Assembly: GCA_030549205.1 (NCBI GenBank)
Contig: JAUKTV010000002.1
Location: forward strand, 3,224,001 to 3,288,000
Direction: 5' to 3'
Source of the DNA: Apiosordaria backusii
Taxonomy: Eukaryota; Ascomycota; Sordariomycetes; Sordariales; Lasiosphaeriaceae
Length of the DNA: 64,000 bases
Position 1 is the stretch's first letter. The number at the start of each line of letters is the position of its first letter. Below the pieces are notes generated by a model, which searched no databases, was not told the origin of the DNA, and worked only from the letters and a program-made list of their open reading frames with translations. The translations under genes and the position numbers were made by a program. Below, piece after piece: positions 20,855 through 31,432 of this stretch.

Positions 20855-23800
20855 TCACGTCGCCGGCGGTGTCGGCGTCGGTGGTGGGGGAATGTATGCC
20901 GCTGCCGAGCTGGGAGCTGGAGCAGCACTAGAATGAGAAGTCGTGGAAGCAGGAGACGCCTGAGGAGGCGGTGTAGCGACGGGAGCCGGGGGCTTCGGTG
21001 GCAGGGGGATCATGCCGGGTGTCGGAGCCAGACGCTGGATCGGACCCGATGATGCTGACGGCACCGTGACTGCCGGCGCCTGGATAGAAACCTTGGAAGC
21101 GACAGAAGGAATTGCTTGAGTAGAAAGCTGAGGAGATAACTTGTTCGACTGAGCTGTGGGTGGGCTAGGGGTTGCTTTGTCTCGGGGTTTGGAAAGCTCA
21201 GGTTGGATTGTAGGAGAGGGGTGCTGAGTAGAGGTCTGGGCCTGAGCTGGCACCTGGCTCTGAGCCAAAGCAGCATTCTGGCCTAGAACGGGAGAACGGA
21301 TCAAAGTCTGACTTGAATGAATTTGAGTGGTTGGCGAGGGTACTTGAGGAGCTGATGCCTGAACTGGAGCTTGAACGGGATTCTGCACCAGAGGCTGAAC
21401 CGGAGCTTGGGTCGGGGCCTGAGCAGGAACCTGGGACTGGACTTGCGGGCGAGCTTGGCTCTGAGATAGGGCTTGTGCCTGACCTAATATTTGAGCAGCC
21501 TGGGCCGGAGTAGTAGCAGGTCTGGCATAGGAGGTCTGGGCCTGTGCTTGCTGGACCCGTGGTCCCTGACCCTGGACTTGCTGAGCAGGAGCCTGTTGCA
21601 CTTGCGCCTGCGGAGCTTGGGCATGCTGAGCCTGTGGCTGTTGGACAGGGGCTCGTTGAACATGCGCTTGCTGAGTTTGGGCCTGCTGGACCGGTTGCTG
21701 GATAGACGACTGCTGAGGTGGAAGCTGCTGAACATGCTGCTGCTGGACTGATTGCTGTTGGACTGATTGCTGTTGGACTGATTGCTGTTGGACTGATTGC
21801 TGTTGGACTGATTGCTGTGGAACTGGCTGCTGCTGCATAGGTTGCTGCTGAATACGGGCTTGCTGCGCCTGTGCTGGATGAGCTTGAGCTGGCTGGGTCT
21901 GTACTGGTGGAGCACGAGGCTGAGTTTGCGGATGAGCCTGCTGTTGAGTTTGAGCCGCAACCTGTGGGCGAGGCTGACGTTGTCCATGAGTCTGCTGAGC
22001 CTGTGCCTGTTGATTGGGCAACTGATTACCCTGAACTTGTCCCTGTCCTGCGCTCCGTACCTGTTCCTGAGCTTGCCCCTGAACTTGTCCCTGAACTTGA
22101 CCATGTGGTTGCTGGCCCTGCATTGGCCTAGCCTGGGTTGGTTGGCTCTGTGCTGGGCTCTGTGTCGTATTGTGCACCTGACGATTCTGAGTCTGTTGAG
22201 CTGCCTGTTGGCCATGCACCTGCTGTTGCTGATTCTGGACTTGGTAGCTCTGTGCTTGCTGAGTCTGTCCTGGTTGGGCCCGTGGCTGTTGATTCTGCTG
22301 CTGAGTTTGCGTCGGAGCCTGAGTTCGGTACTGAGCCTGCGCTGCCTGGAGATGAGGATACGCCTGAGCCGGCATCCCGTGTGATTGAGACCTGCTTTGA
22401 TTTGAGCCCGTAGCAGAGCCCGCTGGAGCCTGGGGTCTTGCCGAAGCCACGCCCTGGGCAACTGGAGCCGAGGTGGCTTGGATCTGAGGGCCAGAAGCAG
22501 CATGAGGCATCGGCCGTGGTCCGGGAGACGCAACACCAGAGCCAGAAACAGCACTCTGATTCAAGTGTTGTTGAGGATTGGCTGGATTCCTCACCGAAGG
22601 TCCAGCTGGTGCAGGCTGTTGCCCAGTAGCCACTCTGGGCTGCGACTGTGCCATATGAGCTTGCTGTGCTGGAGTATACGCTGGTCTCGGGGCTTGATTT
22701 GGCATTTGTGCGGGAGCTTGTGCCGCGGGAATGGAACCTGGGCGCACAGCGGTTGCAGGCTGATGTGCTGCGGCCGAGTGCGGAGTCGCAGGATACTTGG
22801 GCGGCACCGACATTTGCGCAGGCGTGCGAACCTGCGAAGGGGCCGGCGCTGGGGTAGAAGGCATGGAAGCAGCAGCCACTGCCTTTTCGTGCTCAGCAAT
22901 TTGCAATTGTACCGCTGGCATCAAGACCTTCTCTGCGAGCTCGTAGGACTTCTTCTGGGCATCAGTTCCCTGCATGATGCTCTTGTCTGCAAACCCGAGA
23001 ACGCGGTCGATGGCTGACAACACCAACTGCTCCGCCTCGAGGGGTTTCACTTTCGACTCCAGGGTTTTCAACATGTTGTTCTTGAAGCCAACCAGCCTCT
23101 GGATCAGCTCTGGCGCAATCTCAAACCCAGCGAGCTGTTTCGCTGTGCTTGTAGCAAACACACCCAGGACAATCCTCTCTATCGACTCGTGACTTGGCGT
23201 AGTAGACTGGTTTGTCAGCCCTAAACCGCGATTGATTACGGACATGGCAATAGCCTCTCCTGCGTCTCCCACATTCGGGTAGCGTTCCTTGACAATTGTG
23301 GTGACTGTAGTCTTGAACTTCTGAATAATCTGGACGAGCATTGGGTGAACGGATGGCTTGGTGGGTACCGGAGTTCTGTTAGCGGTAACAGATTGACCAG
23401 GCTTGGCCCCAGCTGCCATTCCGGGATGTGGAGAAACGCTGTGAGATTGATGCACAGCGTTGTAAGTAGCTGTTCCGTTCTGAGGCCGATGCTGCTGCCT
23501 TTGAGCGCCCTGCGGTACATTGCCAGCCTGAGCCGAAGCCGAAGGGGGAGGCTTTGATGCATATGGTGATGAATATGCTGTCGCTTGCGGGTTGGCGGGG
23601 ATGGGACGGGAAGCTTGTGCTGTCCCTTGATCGGCCGCCTGGAGAGTACCATGCCCTTGAGTTGTGCTCTGGTAGGGTTGGTGAGTCGCTTGCTGAGCAC
23701 CAACGTCGACAGGCTGGGCAGAAAGATGATGATGCGGGTGTTGACCGAGGTTCATTGGACCTTGAGGAACCGGGTACCCGGGGCGCTGCGACACGGCACC

Positions 23801-26188
23801 GGGCAGATAACCTTGCGGCGCACCGGCTTCTGAGTGGAACATTTGGCCATGAGGGGCTGTGGGCGTCTGGTAGTGCTGGCCAAATGAATGAAGTGACGTA
23901 GATTGATCTGGAGACGCAGCCTTTCGCTTTTTCCCAGCATCGATATCGATCCCAGGTACGCGAGCCCACAGGTGAGTTTCCTCGTTCTTCTTGAATGCCA
24001 CGTTTCCGATAAGATTGTGACGAACACTGCTCTCCCAGCCCTTTGTATCCACTGTAAAATAATAGAAGGGATACTTCATTTGAATCCGTTTGTAAATCTG
24101 CTTGAGAGTGAGGCCATCCGGCGGGGCCGCAGACAGAACCTCGTCGATGAGAATGCCGTAATTCTTGTTGGGCTTTTGCAGCTGTTCCTCGGTATAATCT
24201 GCCCTGTTGAGCTCCAGGGGAGGCGTCTTGGGCTTCTCGCGCCTCCGCTCCTTGATTGCCTTTTCTGGATCCGACATTTCGCCTTCCTCGCCATTCTTTG
24301 ACTTGCGGGGCTTGTATTTGCGCTTCTCCGGCCTGTCTGGCGTATTTTCTGGCAGAGGATGCTTCCGTGGCCGACCAACCTTCCGCTTTATTGGCGGTTC
24401 CCCGGGCGTTGGCGGCGGCATGTTCTTCTTAGCAAGCTCCATGGCCGCCTTCTTCCGCAATCTCTCTTCTCTCTTGGACATGATGCCGTTCTTGGGAGGC
24501 CTGCCCGGACCACGTTTCCTGGGTGGTAGAAGTGGTAGAGCAGCAAGCATCTCGGGCGTCATGTCTTCTGGCTTGATCTGACTCAGCTGTTCCTCAGCAT
24601 CCTGCTCAATGGTCTCCATTACTTCCTGATCTTCCTCGCCTTCCGCATCTTCGGGTTCCGCTGCGTCGGGCATTTCTTCGTCCAGATCCGACAGCTCACT
24701 TTCACTATCTTCCTTTGCAGCCTCGACCTGAACTTCATCTGGGCTCGTGCTCCTTCTCTCTGGGTCATGAGAGCTCTCAAAGTCAAAGCTCATCTCCTTG
24801 CCGCCCTCCGAGTAGCGCCTGTTGACAGCTGCGGCTGGTTCCTGCGGAAGGTCTTCCTCGGCACCAGTCTTTCCCTCTGGGACACCGTTGATAATGAAGG
24901 TGAAACCCACATCCTTAATCTGAATACGATCGCCGCTCTTCAACACTACGCTTTCTCCCTTGTAGTGGGCATCGTCAATGAAAATACCGTTCCTATGCAG
25001 CGGGTGGGCCTCGAAGACGCCTTCTTTTTGGTTGTACTCAATCTTCAAATGCTGCCTCGAAATTGACTTAGTTTTCCGGGCCATATCTGGCCCTGGGGAG
25101 TGAATGCCGATAAAGGGAACAGTATATGGGGACGGCCTGAGAGCACTAAGGTTGACAGAGGCCGAACCAGGGGTATGCCAGACGTATTGTCGGTTGGCGG
25201 CGATATTTTTGTCGTTCAGTGCAGCGTTTTCAGCAGCTACGGTGGCTTCCTGTTGTGCCATGATCGAATCGCCGGAAGCCGAGTTTGGAACGCTGATTTT
25301 TCTCCTTTTTGGGGGCCGAACATACTCCTCGTCATCTGATTCGGGACCCAACATGCCGCCTTCCTCGCTGATATAGGATCTCGTGAACTTGCGACGGTCT
25401 GGCTCTGGCCGGGCCGGTGGTGGGAGGCCCTGTCTCAAATGTTCATCAACCGTCTGCTTCCACTGCTCCTCCTCCTTTTCCTGCTTCTTCGCTATTTCTA
25501 GCGCTCTCATGTCACGGCCGATTATAACCGCATAGGTTGTCATCTGGAATACGCTGTCGGCAAACTCAATCCGAGCAAACGACTCTAGCCGGGGCTCGAC
25601 AGGCGCCGGGGCTCGAAGGACGTTGGGTGTGGCCATTATTGGATCGGCAACATCAAGCGCACTATGAGTTCGTGAGACTTGAGCCGGGTGAATGGTCGAT
25701 GGTTGCGGTTCCATTAGTAGTCGCTGCTGCTGCTGCTGCTGTTGCTGCTGAGCTTGTGACGAGAAGCGGGCGAGGGCCATGAGGATGTTGGTAGCAGGCG
25801 TGACTCCGCCCTGCTGGTAGAGGTCGAAGGCCAAGTCCATGTCGACGATACCTTGATCCATTGCTTCGGGGTTCCCCGCGGAGAGGGGAAAAGTAGCAGC
25901 GCTGTTGATGCCGTTGAGCTGAGTGAGGTCGACGTTGTCGAGGGAGAGAGGCAGCGGGGCGGGATTCGCGGTGGAGGAAGTGGGCGCATTTGAGTCTGGC
26001 TGCTCGTCCTGGTCGAGCGTGGCGCTCGGGTTAACTGAAGGTTCGCGGGTGCCCGAGGGGGTGGCTGCTTCGGTCAATGGAGAAAAAGCAGGGCGCGGTG
26101 GGCTCTGCGCGTCGATGGGGGTGGTGCCGGACATGGCGACGTCTGTCTCTCCTGTTGAAGGTTCGGGGTCCATCACAGACGAATTCAT
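20855..26188 (-). CDS. fhl1: FHA + AT-hook + forkhead transcription factor (Fhl1-like)
   Basis: A single-exon protein of 1777 residues. The open frame extends six codons further 5', but only from a TTG, so I use the ATG at 26188. Domain order (numbered from the TTG): an FHA domain in two parts, about 207-236 (RLESFARIEFADSVFQMTTY) and 362-445 (SISRQHLKIEYNQKEGVFEA, then HRNGIFID), separated by about 130 polar residues; an acidic region; AT-hooks near 563-573 (RKRGPGRPPKNG) and 608-616 (KVGRPRKHP); a forkhead domain at about 670-752 (KPNKNYGILIDEVLSAAPPD to SVRHNLIGNVAFKK); then about 1000 residues rich in Gln, Ala and Pro. FHA plus forkhead in this order matches yeast Fhl1, the ribosomal-protein-gene regulator. 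That role here is inferred. Confidence 0.88.
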   Translation of the reverse strand: MNSSVMDPEPSTGETDVAMSGTTPIDAQSPPRPAFSPLTEAATPSGTREPSVNPSATLDQDEQPDSNAPTSSTANPAPLPLSLDNVDLTQLNGINSAATFPLSAGNPEAMDQGIVDMDLAFDLYQQGGVTPATNILMALARFSSQAQQQQQQQQQRLLMEPQPSTIHPAQVSRTHSALDVADPIMATPNVLRAPAPVEPRLESFARIEFADSVFQMTTYAVIIGRDMRALEIAKKQEKEEEQWKQTVDEHLRQGLPPPARPEPDRRKFTRSYISEEGGMLGPESDDEEYVRPPKRRKISVPNSASGDSIMAQQEATVAAENAALNDKNIAANRQYVWHTPGSASVNLSALRPSPYTVPFIGIHSPGPDMARKTKSISRQHLKIEYNQKEGVFEAHPLHRNGIFIDDAHYKGESVVLKSGDRIQIKDVGFTFIINGVPEGKTGAEEDLPQEPAAAVNRRYSEGGKEMSFDFESSHDPERRSTSPDEVQVEAAKEDSESELSDLDEEMPDAAEPEDAEGEEDQEVMETIEQDAEEQLSQIKPEDMTPEMLAALPLLPPRKRGPGRPPKNGIMSKREERLRKKAAMELAKKNMPPPTPGEPPIKRKVGRPRKHPLPENTPDRPEKRKYKPRKSKNGEEGEMSDPEKAIKERRREKPKTPPLELNRADYTEEQLQKPNKNYGILIDEVLSAAPPDGLTLKQIYKRIQMKYPFYYFTVDTKGWESSVRHNLIGNVAFKKNEETHLWARVPGIDIDAGKKRKAASPDQSTSLHSFGQHYQTPTAPHGQMFHSEAGAPQGYLPGAVSQRPGYPVPQGPMNLGQHPHHHLSAQPVDVGAQQATHQPYQSTTQGHGTLQAADQGTAQASRPIPANPQATAYSSPYASKPPPSASAQAGNVPQGAQRQQHRPQNGTATYNAVHQSHSVSPHPGMAAGAKPGQSVTANRTPVPTKPSVHPMLVQIIQKFKTTVTTIVKERYPNVGDAGEAIAMSVINRGLGLTNQSTTPSHESIERIVLGVFATSTAKQLAGFEIAPELIQRLVGFKNNMLKTLESKVKPLEAEQLVLSAIDRVLGFADKSIMQGTDAQKKSYELAEKVLMPAVQLQIAEHEKAVAAASMPSTPAPAPSQVRTPAQMSVPPKYPATPHSAAAHQPATAVRPGSIPAAQAPAQMPNQAPRPAYTPAQQAHMAQSQPRVATGQQPAPAGPSVRNPANPQQHLNQSAVSGSGVASPGPRPMPHAASGPQIQATSAPVAQGVASARPQAPAGSATGSNQSRSQSHGMPAQAYPHLQAAQAQYRTQAPTQTQQQNQQPRAQPGQTQQAQSYQVQNQQQQVHGQQAAQQTQNRQVHNTTQSPAQSQPTQARPMQGQQPHGQVQGQVQGQAQEQVRSAGQGQVQGNQLPNQQAQAQQTHGQRQPRPQVAAQTQQQAHPQTQPRAPPVQTQPAQAHPAQAQQARIQQQPMQQQPVPQQSVQQQSVQQQSVQQQSVQQQSVQQQHVQQLPPQQSSIQQPVQQAQTQQAHVQRAPVQQPQAQHAQAPQAQVQQAPAQQVQGQGPRVQQAQAQTSYARPATTPAQAAQILGQAQALSQSQARPQVQSQVPAQAPTQAPVQPLVQNPVQAPVQASAPQVPSPTTQIHSSQTLIRSPVLGQNAALAQSQVPAQAQTSTQHPSPTIQPELSKPRDKATPSPPTAQSNKLSPQLSTQAIPSVASKVSIQAPAVTVPSASSGPIQRLAPTPGMIPLPPKPPAPVATPPPQASPASTTSHSSAAPAPSSAAAYIPPPPTPTPPAT
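21738..21825. repeat. 15-bp coding minisatellite (SVQQQ)n
   Basis: Four exact tandem copies of ATTGCTGTTGGACTG (starting at 21751, 21766, 21781 and 21796) are flanked by slightly diverged copies at 21738 and 21811. The unit is a multiple of three, so it encodes SVQQQ repeats in the Gln-rich tail of the Fhl1-like factor without breaking the frame. Copy number is likely variable between strains. Confidence 0.9.
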
Positions 26189-27335
26189 CGCTTGCTGACG
26201 GCACAAGCTCCTTCGCCGGCTTCATACGAGCAAAGTGAGGGTGTCTGGATGCCACTGCAGCGGGCAAGAGCTGGCGGACTTTTTGGTAACCTGAGTTGGG
26301 AACCGCAGCGGTCACTAGGAATGCGCCTACCTATCGAGTTCGATGGCACCGCTATCGTGGAGCCAAATTTTGACGGACGTCTGCCGCTCGTCCTCTGATT
26401 GGTCGAAAAGCATCCTGGCGTCGAGGGTGGGGCCGCCTGCCTGAACTCCCCGGCTTCGTGATTGGCGCCGACCTCAATGCTCCGATAACCGACAACAGAG
26501 CAGAGCAGGAGCGATGCGAACATCAGATTATCTTTTCTCCGTCAGTCACTTCCATCCATCTAGATTCGCAGTCACGCGTCACAATTCACTCTTTTGGGCC
26601 ACCAATTGGATTGTGGTCGTGATGAATGATATTGATATCCCCCGTCGATATTGTTGATTTTTTTATTCTAACTGTTTTGCTTGACAGCAGCCAAGCTGCC
26701 AAGTTCCGGCTTTCTTTATTTGTTCAGTCTACCACCACACAATATTCATGATCAAACCAAGTCGAAGATTGCCATGCATTTATATTTTATGGCGACGCAT
26801 GAACGGCAGTTGGCCCAGCTGTGCCTCTCAGTTTCAGTGGCCGGCTGGACCGGCGCGGCCAGAACCAAAAACAGAGCTTCTTCGTGATCACTTTTTCCAC
26901 GCCGCCTTCAAGCGTTCATTTTGTTCTGTTTCGGACCCGGCCAACCGGGTTGGGCTCCCGGCCGTCGGTCGGCACCCATAATCACCAGACTCTATTCCAA
27001 GCTCGCCCGACTTCTTCTTTATGGAGGGCTCGCCGGCCTTGACCTCGACCGTGGGGGAAGAGCCAAGTGGCTTGCTCATCTCATGTGGCTTCTGTGCTCC
27101 CGGGAGGCTTCCAACTTCCAACGATGTTTCCGACCCGGTCTTTCACAGAGGCCATCACAGGCCGGCGACATGTTTCGGCGATGTGTGTAGTATTTCCAGT
27201 TCTAATAGAATGCCGTATATCCCTTCTCTGGCCGCCCTTGCTTCATCAAGGTTTGGACTTACCTCACCTCATCCTGCTCACGCGTGATTACGACTGCCTC
27301 CCTTGAGAGACACACACTCTCTACGATTCTTCAAC
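26189..27335. promoter_or_regulatory. divergent region, Fhl1-like / proline-rich membrane protein
   Basis: A 1.15-kb divergent spacer. An ATTGG (reverse CCAAT) pentamer lies near 26398, about 210 bp upstream of the Fhl1-like start. No gene or repeat is supported; the small open frames lack signatures. Confidence 0.4.
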
Positions 27336-29802
27336 ATGTCTTCAGCAGGCGGCCCTCGCGTGCCAACGCAAGGGCAACAACAAGTTGCAAAGGGAAGTGT
27401 ATCCCGAAAACCAGTTCCCGTGGGTGACGAAGTAGGAGAACCCTCATCAGCTCAAGCTGGTCCGCGGAGAGCACCCTCGCGGCAGCAGAGACCTCAACAA
27501 CAACAACAGCAACAGCAACAGCAGCAACCTGGACCATTAACATCAACAGAAGAGGGCGCTCGACTTCCCAGAACCGCAATGCGTCAAGATAGTACGGCAA
27601 CGAGGGGAAGACAACGGTCGGCAGGGCCAAAGAGAGGGATGCCTCGACAGCCTTCTGCGCAGGGAAACAATCGTCAGCCAACTTCAGGGCGTACTGCCGA
27701 GAATGTGACAGAGGCAAGCTCTACGTCACGAAGAGATCCTACGGACGGTGCACCAGACCGCACAGCAGCTTTAAGTACACAACAACGCAGACCCAACCAG
27801 GGCCCTCCAGCTTCCGCCAGAAATCAAGTCAGTCCAGATCAAGCTGCTCCCAACTTTTCTTTCCCGAAACCGCCAGCGAGAGAAGAGCCGGCTCAAGCAG
27901 AGATCCAGGCAAATCAAACGACTAGCCGTCGGGGCCCGCCTCGAGGCCCGCCACCGTCCGCTCCCGTGGCCGTAGTGCAAGGTTCATCTCGTCAGGGGCT
28001 TCCGATCCCACCAGAAGCTCTTCCTGTCCCGCAAGGACCGGTGCCTCCGGTTCCAACTTCATCACGCTCCGGACAGGCCCAATCTTCTCGTGTTGAACAA
28101 GCTGTGCCGGTGACTATACGACCAAGTCGTCAGCAAAGTTTGGCCCCAGAGCAATCTCTCGAGCAGACACAGGCACCTCGACGCAACATGCCACAGGAAA
28201 GAAACCCGGCGTATCCCCCGCCGCTTCGTACAGCAAACCTTACACCTAATCCTCCTCTACAGCAAACCTCCGTGTCCGCTAGAGGATTTTCACAAGCCTC
28301 TGATCGTTTGGTTTCACCCCAGAGCGCCTTACCTCAGGCCACCTATGACCCCGGTGTCTCAGCGGAGACTAGTCGGTCTCGCAACATTGTGTCTCCCTCA
28401 AAACCGCTACCGCCTCCTGCCGGTGCGTTTTCTCGAAAGCCAGTAAACTCACCACCTCACCAAATGATGATGAATCCTCTTCGTTCATCGCCACCAAACC
28501 CCCCTCCCCCTGCTGCCGAGCCCGGCTTGCCAGCTGGTTTCTCTCGCAACATGGACATGAATCCCCTGAGGCAATCCCCTCCCAACCCTCCCCAGAAGCC
28601 AGTCATGTCGTCTAATTTCTCTCAACAAAACATTAATCCACTGAGGCAATCACCGCCCAACCCTCAAGTGGTAGAAGGCGGCATGCCCGCCGGTCTCTTT
28701 TCCCAAAACCCATCCGCACCACCCCAAAGACCAATCCTCGCCTCTCCCCCACAACGGAAAGAAGTCGCCCCTCTCAACATCACCACTTCTTCCTCCAGAA
28801 ACATCAACAACGCCTACCCCGCCGGCCCCTCCCGACCCGGCATCGTCAGTCCACCAAGAGTAACCTCCCCACCCCAAGGAGGCTACCTCTCCCGCAACAT
28901 CACCTCCCCAGCCACCAACCAAAACGGTCCCTACCCCCCCATGCCCCGAGCCATCGTTTCCCCTCCCTACCAGCCCCGCGCTGTGGGAGGTAGCCCCCCA
29001 AACACCACCTACAACCCTCAACACTCCCACTCCAATTCCCTGGATAGCATCGCCTCCTCCGCCACCGCAACTTCCACCCGCCCATTAAACCCCAACCCCA
29101 CCGCCGTCCAACCCTCCTCCTCATTCTCCCCCCCAACAAGAAAAAACACCGATTTATTCTACCCCTCCAAACCCCTTTACGGCACCACCAACCCCCCCAG
29201 ACCCCTTACATGTCCCTCCTCCTCTCCCTCGACAAAATCCCCAGGTTAGACAACATCCTCTCCACCCTCTTCCTCTTCCTCCTCCTGTTGGGGTACACCA
29301 TCATCCCCGGCTCCTTCACCTCCTCCTCCCGCCCCCCCTCGATCCCGATTCTGCCATCCCCATCAATTTGGGTAGTAACACCACCCCCGATAAAAAACTC
29401 CTCCTCACCAAAGCAAACACAGCGACAATGGTGATTGGGTTTGTGTTTATTATCGTTGGGACATTTGGCACGGCGTGGCTGGGGTTGAAGTGGAGGAGGA
29501 ATTATGTCTGGTTGTTGAATAAACTTTATTTGCCGTTGGTGATGTATAGCATTGCGGGACTGGTGGGGACGGTGGTGGGGGTGTATGCGGGACAGGAGGG
29601 GGAGTGGTCGACGCAGGCGATTATTAGTGGGATTTTGGAGGGGGTCGGGGGGGTGGTGGGGGGGTTGTTGTTTGGGGTTTATAATGTTTGGTTGGTGCAG
29701 AGGGTTAGACAAGAGGAGGGGGGTGGGTATGCAAAGCAGGAGGAGAAGAAGGGGGAGAAAACAAAGAAGGGGAGGAAGGGGAGGGGTAGGAAGGGGGGTT
29801 GA
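27336..29802 (+). CDS. proline-rich four-transmembrane protein, frame broken twice
   Basis: I do not recognise a named family. About 620 residues of Pro/Gln/Ser-rich sequence (short poly-Gln near residue 60; repeats of the type NPLRQSPPNP) are followed by a membrane domain. Translation from the ATG at 27336 runs open to 29249, but the membrane part lies in two other frames: LSLDKIPRLDNILSTLFLFL (frame of 29210) and NTTPDKKLLLTKANTATMVI onward (frame of 29368), ending at 29802. Both joins fall in C7 runs (29192-29198 and 29332-29338) and each needs one extra C; no intron fits. Corrected, the product is about 822 residues with four helices and a Lys/Arg-rich tail. It is probably a plasma- or endomembrane protein. 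The 3' part is strongly G-rich. Confidence 0.7.
29192..29338. other. two frame-breaking C7 runs in the proline-rich membrane protein
   Basis: At 29192-29198 the frame reads AAC CCC CCC AGA; one more C gives CAG ACC CCT TAC ATG and enters the helix-encoding frame. At 29332-29338 it reads CGC CCC CCC TCG; one more C gives CTC GAT CCC GAT and enters the frame that stays open to 29802. The gap between them is too short for an intron. Confidence 0.7.
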
Positions 29803-31432
29803 TGGGGAGGTGGAGGGGGTGGAGGGGGAAGAGGAGTATTGCGGTTGGGAGTGTAGTTTGAGTAAGGTGAGCAAGTAATGAAAGGAGCAGGGTGGTATGT
29901 GTAAGATGGGAAGGGAAAGGGGAAAGGGTGATGTTTGGACATGTGGGTACGATATAGGCAAAAGGGCGTTCAAGGTTTGGAATTTTTTATTGCATTTACA
30001 TTTGGCATTGTCAGCATCATCATCATCATCATCGTCATCGTCGAAAGGAGTGGGATATACCAGTTCTGTTTCTTTGAAAGGAAAAAAAATGTCTTTATCA
30101 ACAGTGTGTTACTAGAATAGGTTTATTAGATAGCAAGTTGGGATAGTTAGCTTGGGGGAAATAATAGTTCTTTCATACGTAACCCATTTTTACACGAGCA
30201 TTCATTGAGACCTCTGTCAAGGAATCGTAACTGGGGTTATATGGTTGGTTAATAAAGGGAGGGTAAATGCGAAGCTCGGGTACGTAATCTACATGCTAAG
30301 CTCAAGTAGTAGACATTTTAAAGCACATGGAAACAGACGTCCAAAGCTCAGACAACAGAATCATGCTCCAACTGTAAGTATCAAGTAAATGAATTGATGA
30401 AAAAAGATTCACTGAGCTTTGGTAGTGAGCCCGGTATCTTCTTCCTCTGACAGCAACCCCAAGATGTTCATATCACAGTCCCACACTCCTCATAACAACA
30501 AGTCACAATCACACATCACACGCAAAAACGAAGTTCAATATATGGTGTTCATCAAGTGAAACAAAGCTGAATTCAACCGTCATCCAACCCTGCTATCTTG
30601 TCTTGTGCTATGCTAAAAACCCAGTAGACAGTGATTATTCCCCCATCTCTCCACCTTCTCCAAAAGTATCCAAAGATGAAGAGAGATATCTGACTGCCAT
30701 AAGAATACACAATGAAGGTTCTCAAACATGAGTGTTTTGTTTATAGCCTTGCTCCAGGACATAGTTCAAATCCCAGATTGCCATACAAATTGCCAAATTT
30801 GTCTTGCTTCACATCCCATCCCCTGATGATGAAGCAAAAAAAAAAAAGTCCATCCCCACAAGCTATGCTTGTTATTATTTGTTTGTTCGTCAGAGCTAGA
30901 CCAAATCCCCATTTCTTACTCCCAACCAGGAGAGCAAGAAACAGAAAACTGATACTCCAACCATTGTCGAAAGTAGCGGTAAGGAACGCAAGAGATACTA
31001 AATCTCGAGGGGGGCGGCGTGGCAGCATCACACAATAAAGTGGTGCTTCGCCTACCCCTCCTCCCGCAAACACTCTGAACCAGTCAGAGCGCCGAGTCCG
31101 GGAGGGAAGGGGCATCGGTGGTGTGTGTGTGAGAGCTTGTATGTATATTTCAACAAACAGCATCAAACAAAAGTGAGCGTACAGCTTTTTCATTAAGTCA
31201 TTATCATTGCAAAACCCCCCTTGAAGCGGGGGGCGCGAATGATGACGACAGCGAATAAGCCTCGTGTGTTTTGGTGTGTGTGGAGGGAATCCTGGTCTGG
31301 TATGCCGATGACTCTCAAGGCGGAAAAATCAACGCCGAGGCCTTATTAAGACATCCATTCTCAAGTCCTTGTCTTCCATCGAAAAGAGTAAAAAAAGCAG
31401 CAAGCCTACCCCTAGGCATTGGGCGAGGGCAT
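29803..31432. other. convergent spacer, membrane protein / CBM48 gene
   Basis: This separates the 3' ends of a plus-strand and a minus-strand gene. No gene supported. It contains a short ATC run near 30016-30033, the short array at about 30265-30365 listed separately, and AT-rich sequence with only small open frames. Confidence 0.6.
30265..30365. repeat. short array of AAGCTC-type repeats, related to the 4.1-kb array
   Basis: Four cores (GAAGCTCGGG, TAAGCTCAAG, AAAGCACATG and AAAGCTCAGA) start near 30272, 30298, 30321 and 30344, so the spacing is 22-26 bp. They match the AAAGCTCAGA/AAAGCTCGGA variants at the right end of the array at 4127-4620. Like that array, they lie in a convergent spacer. 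Confidence 0.5.
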
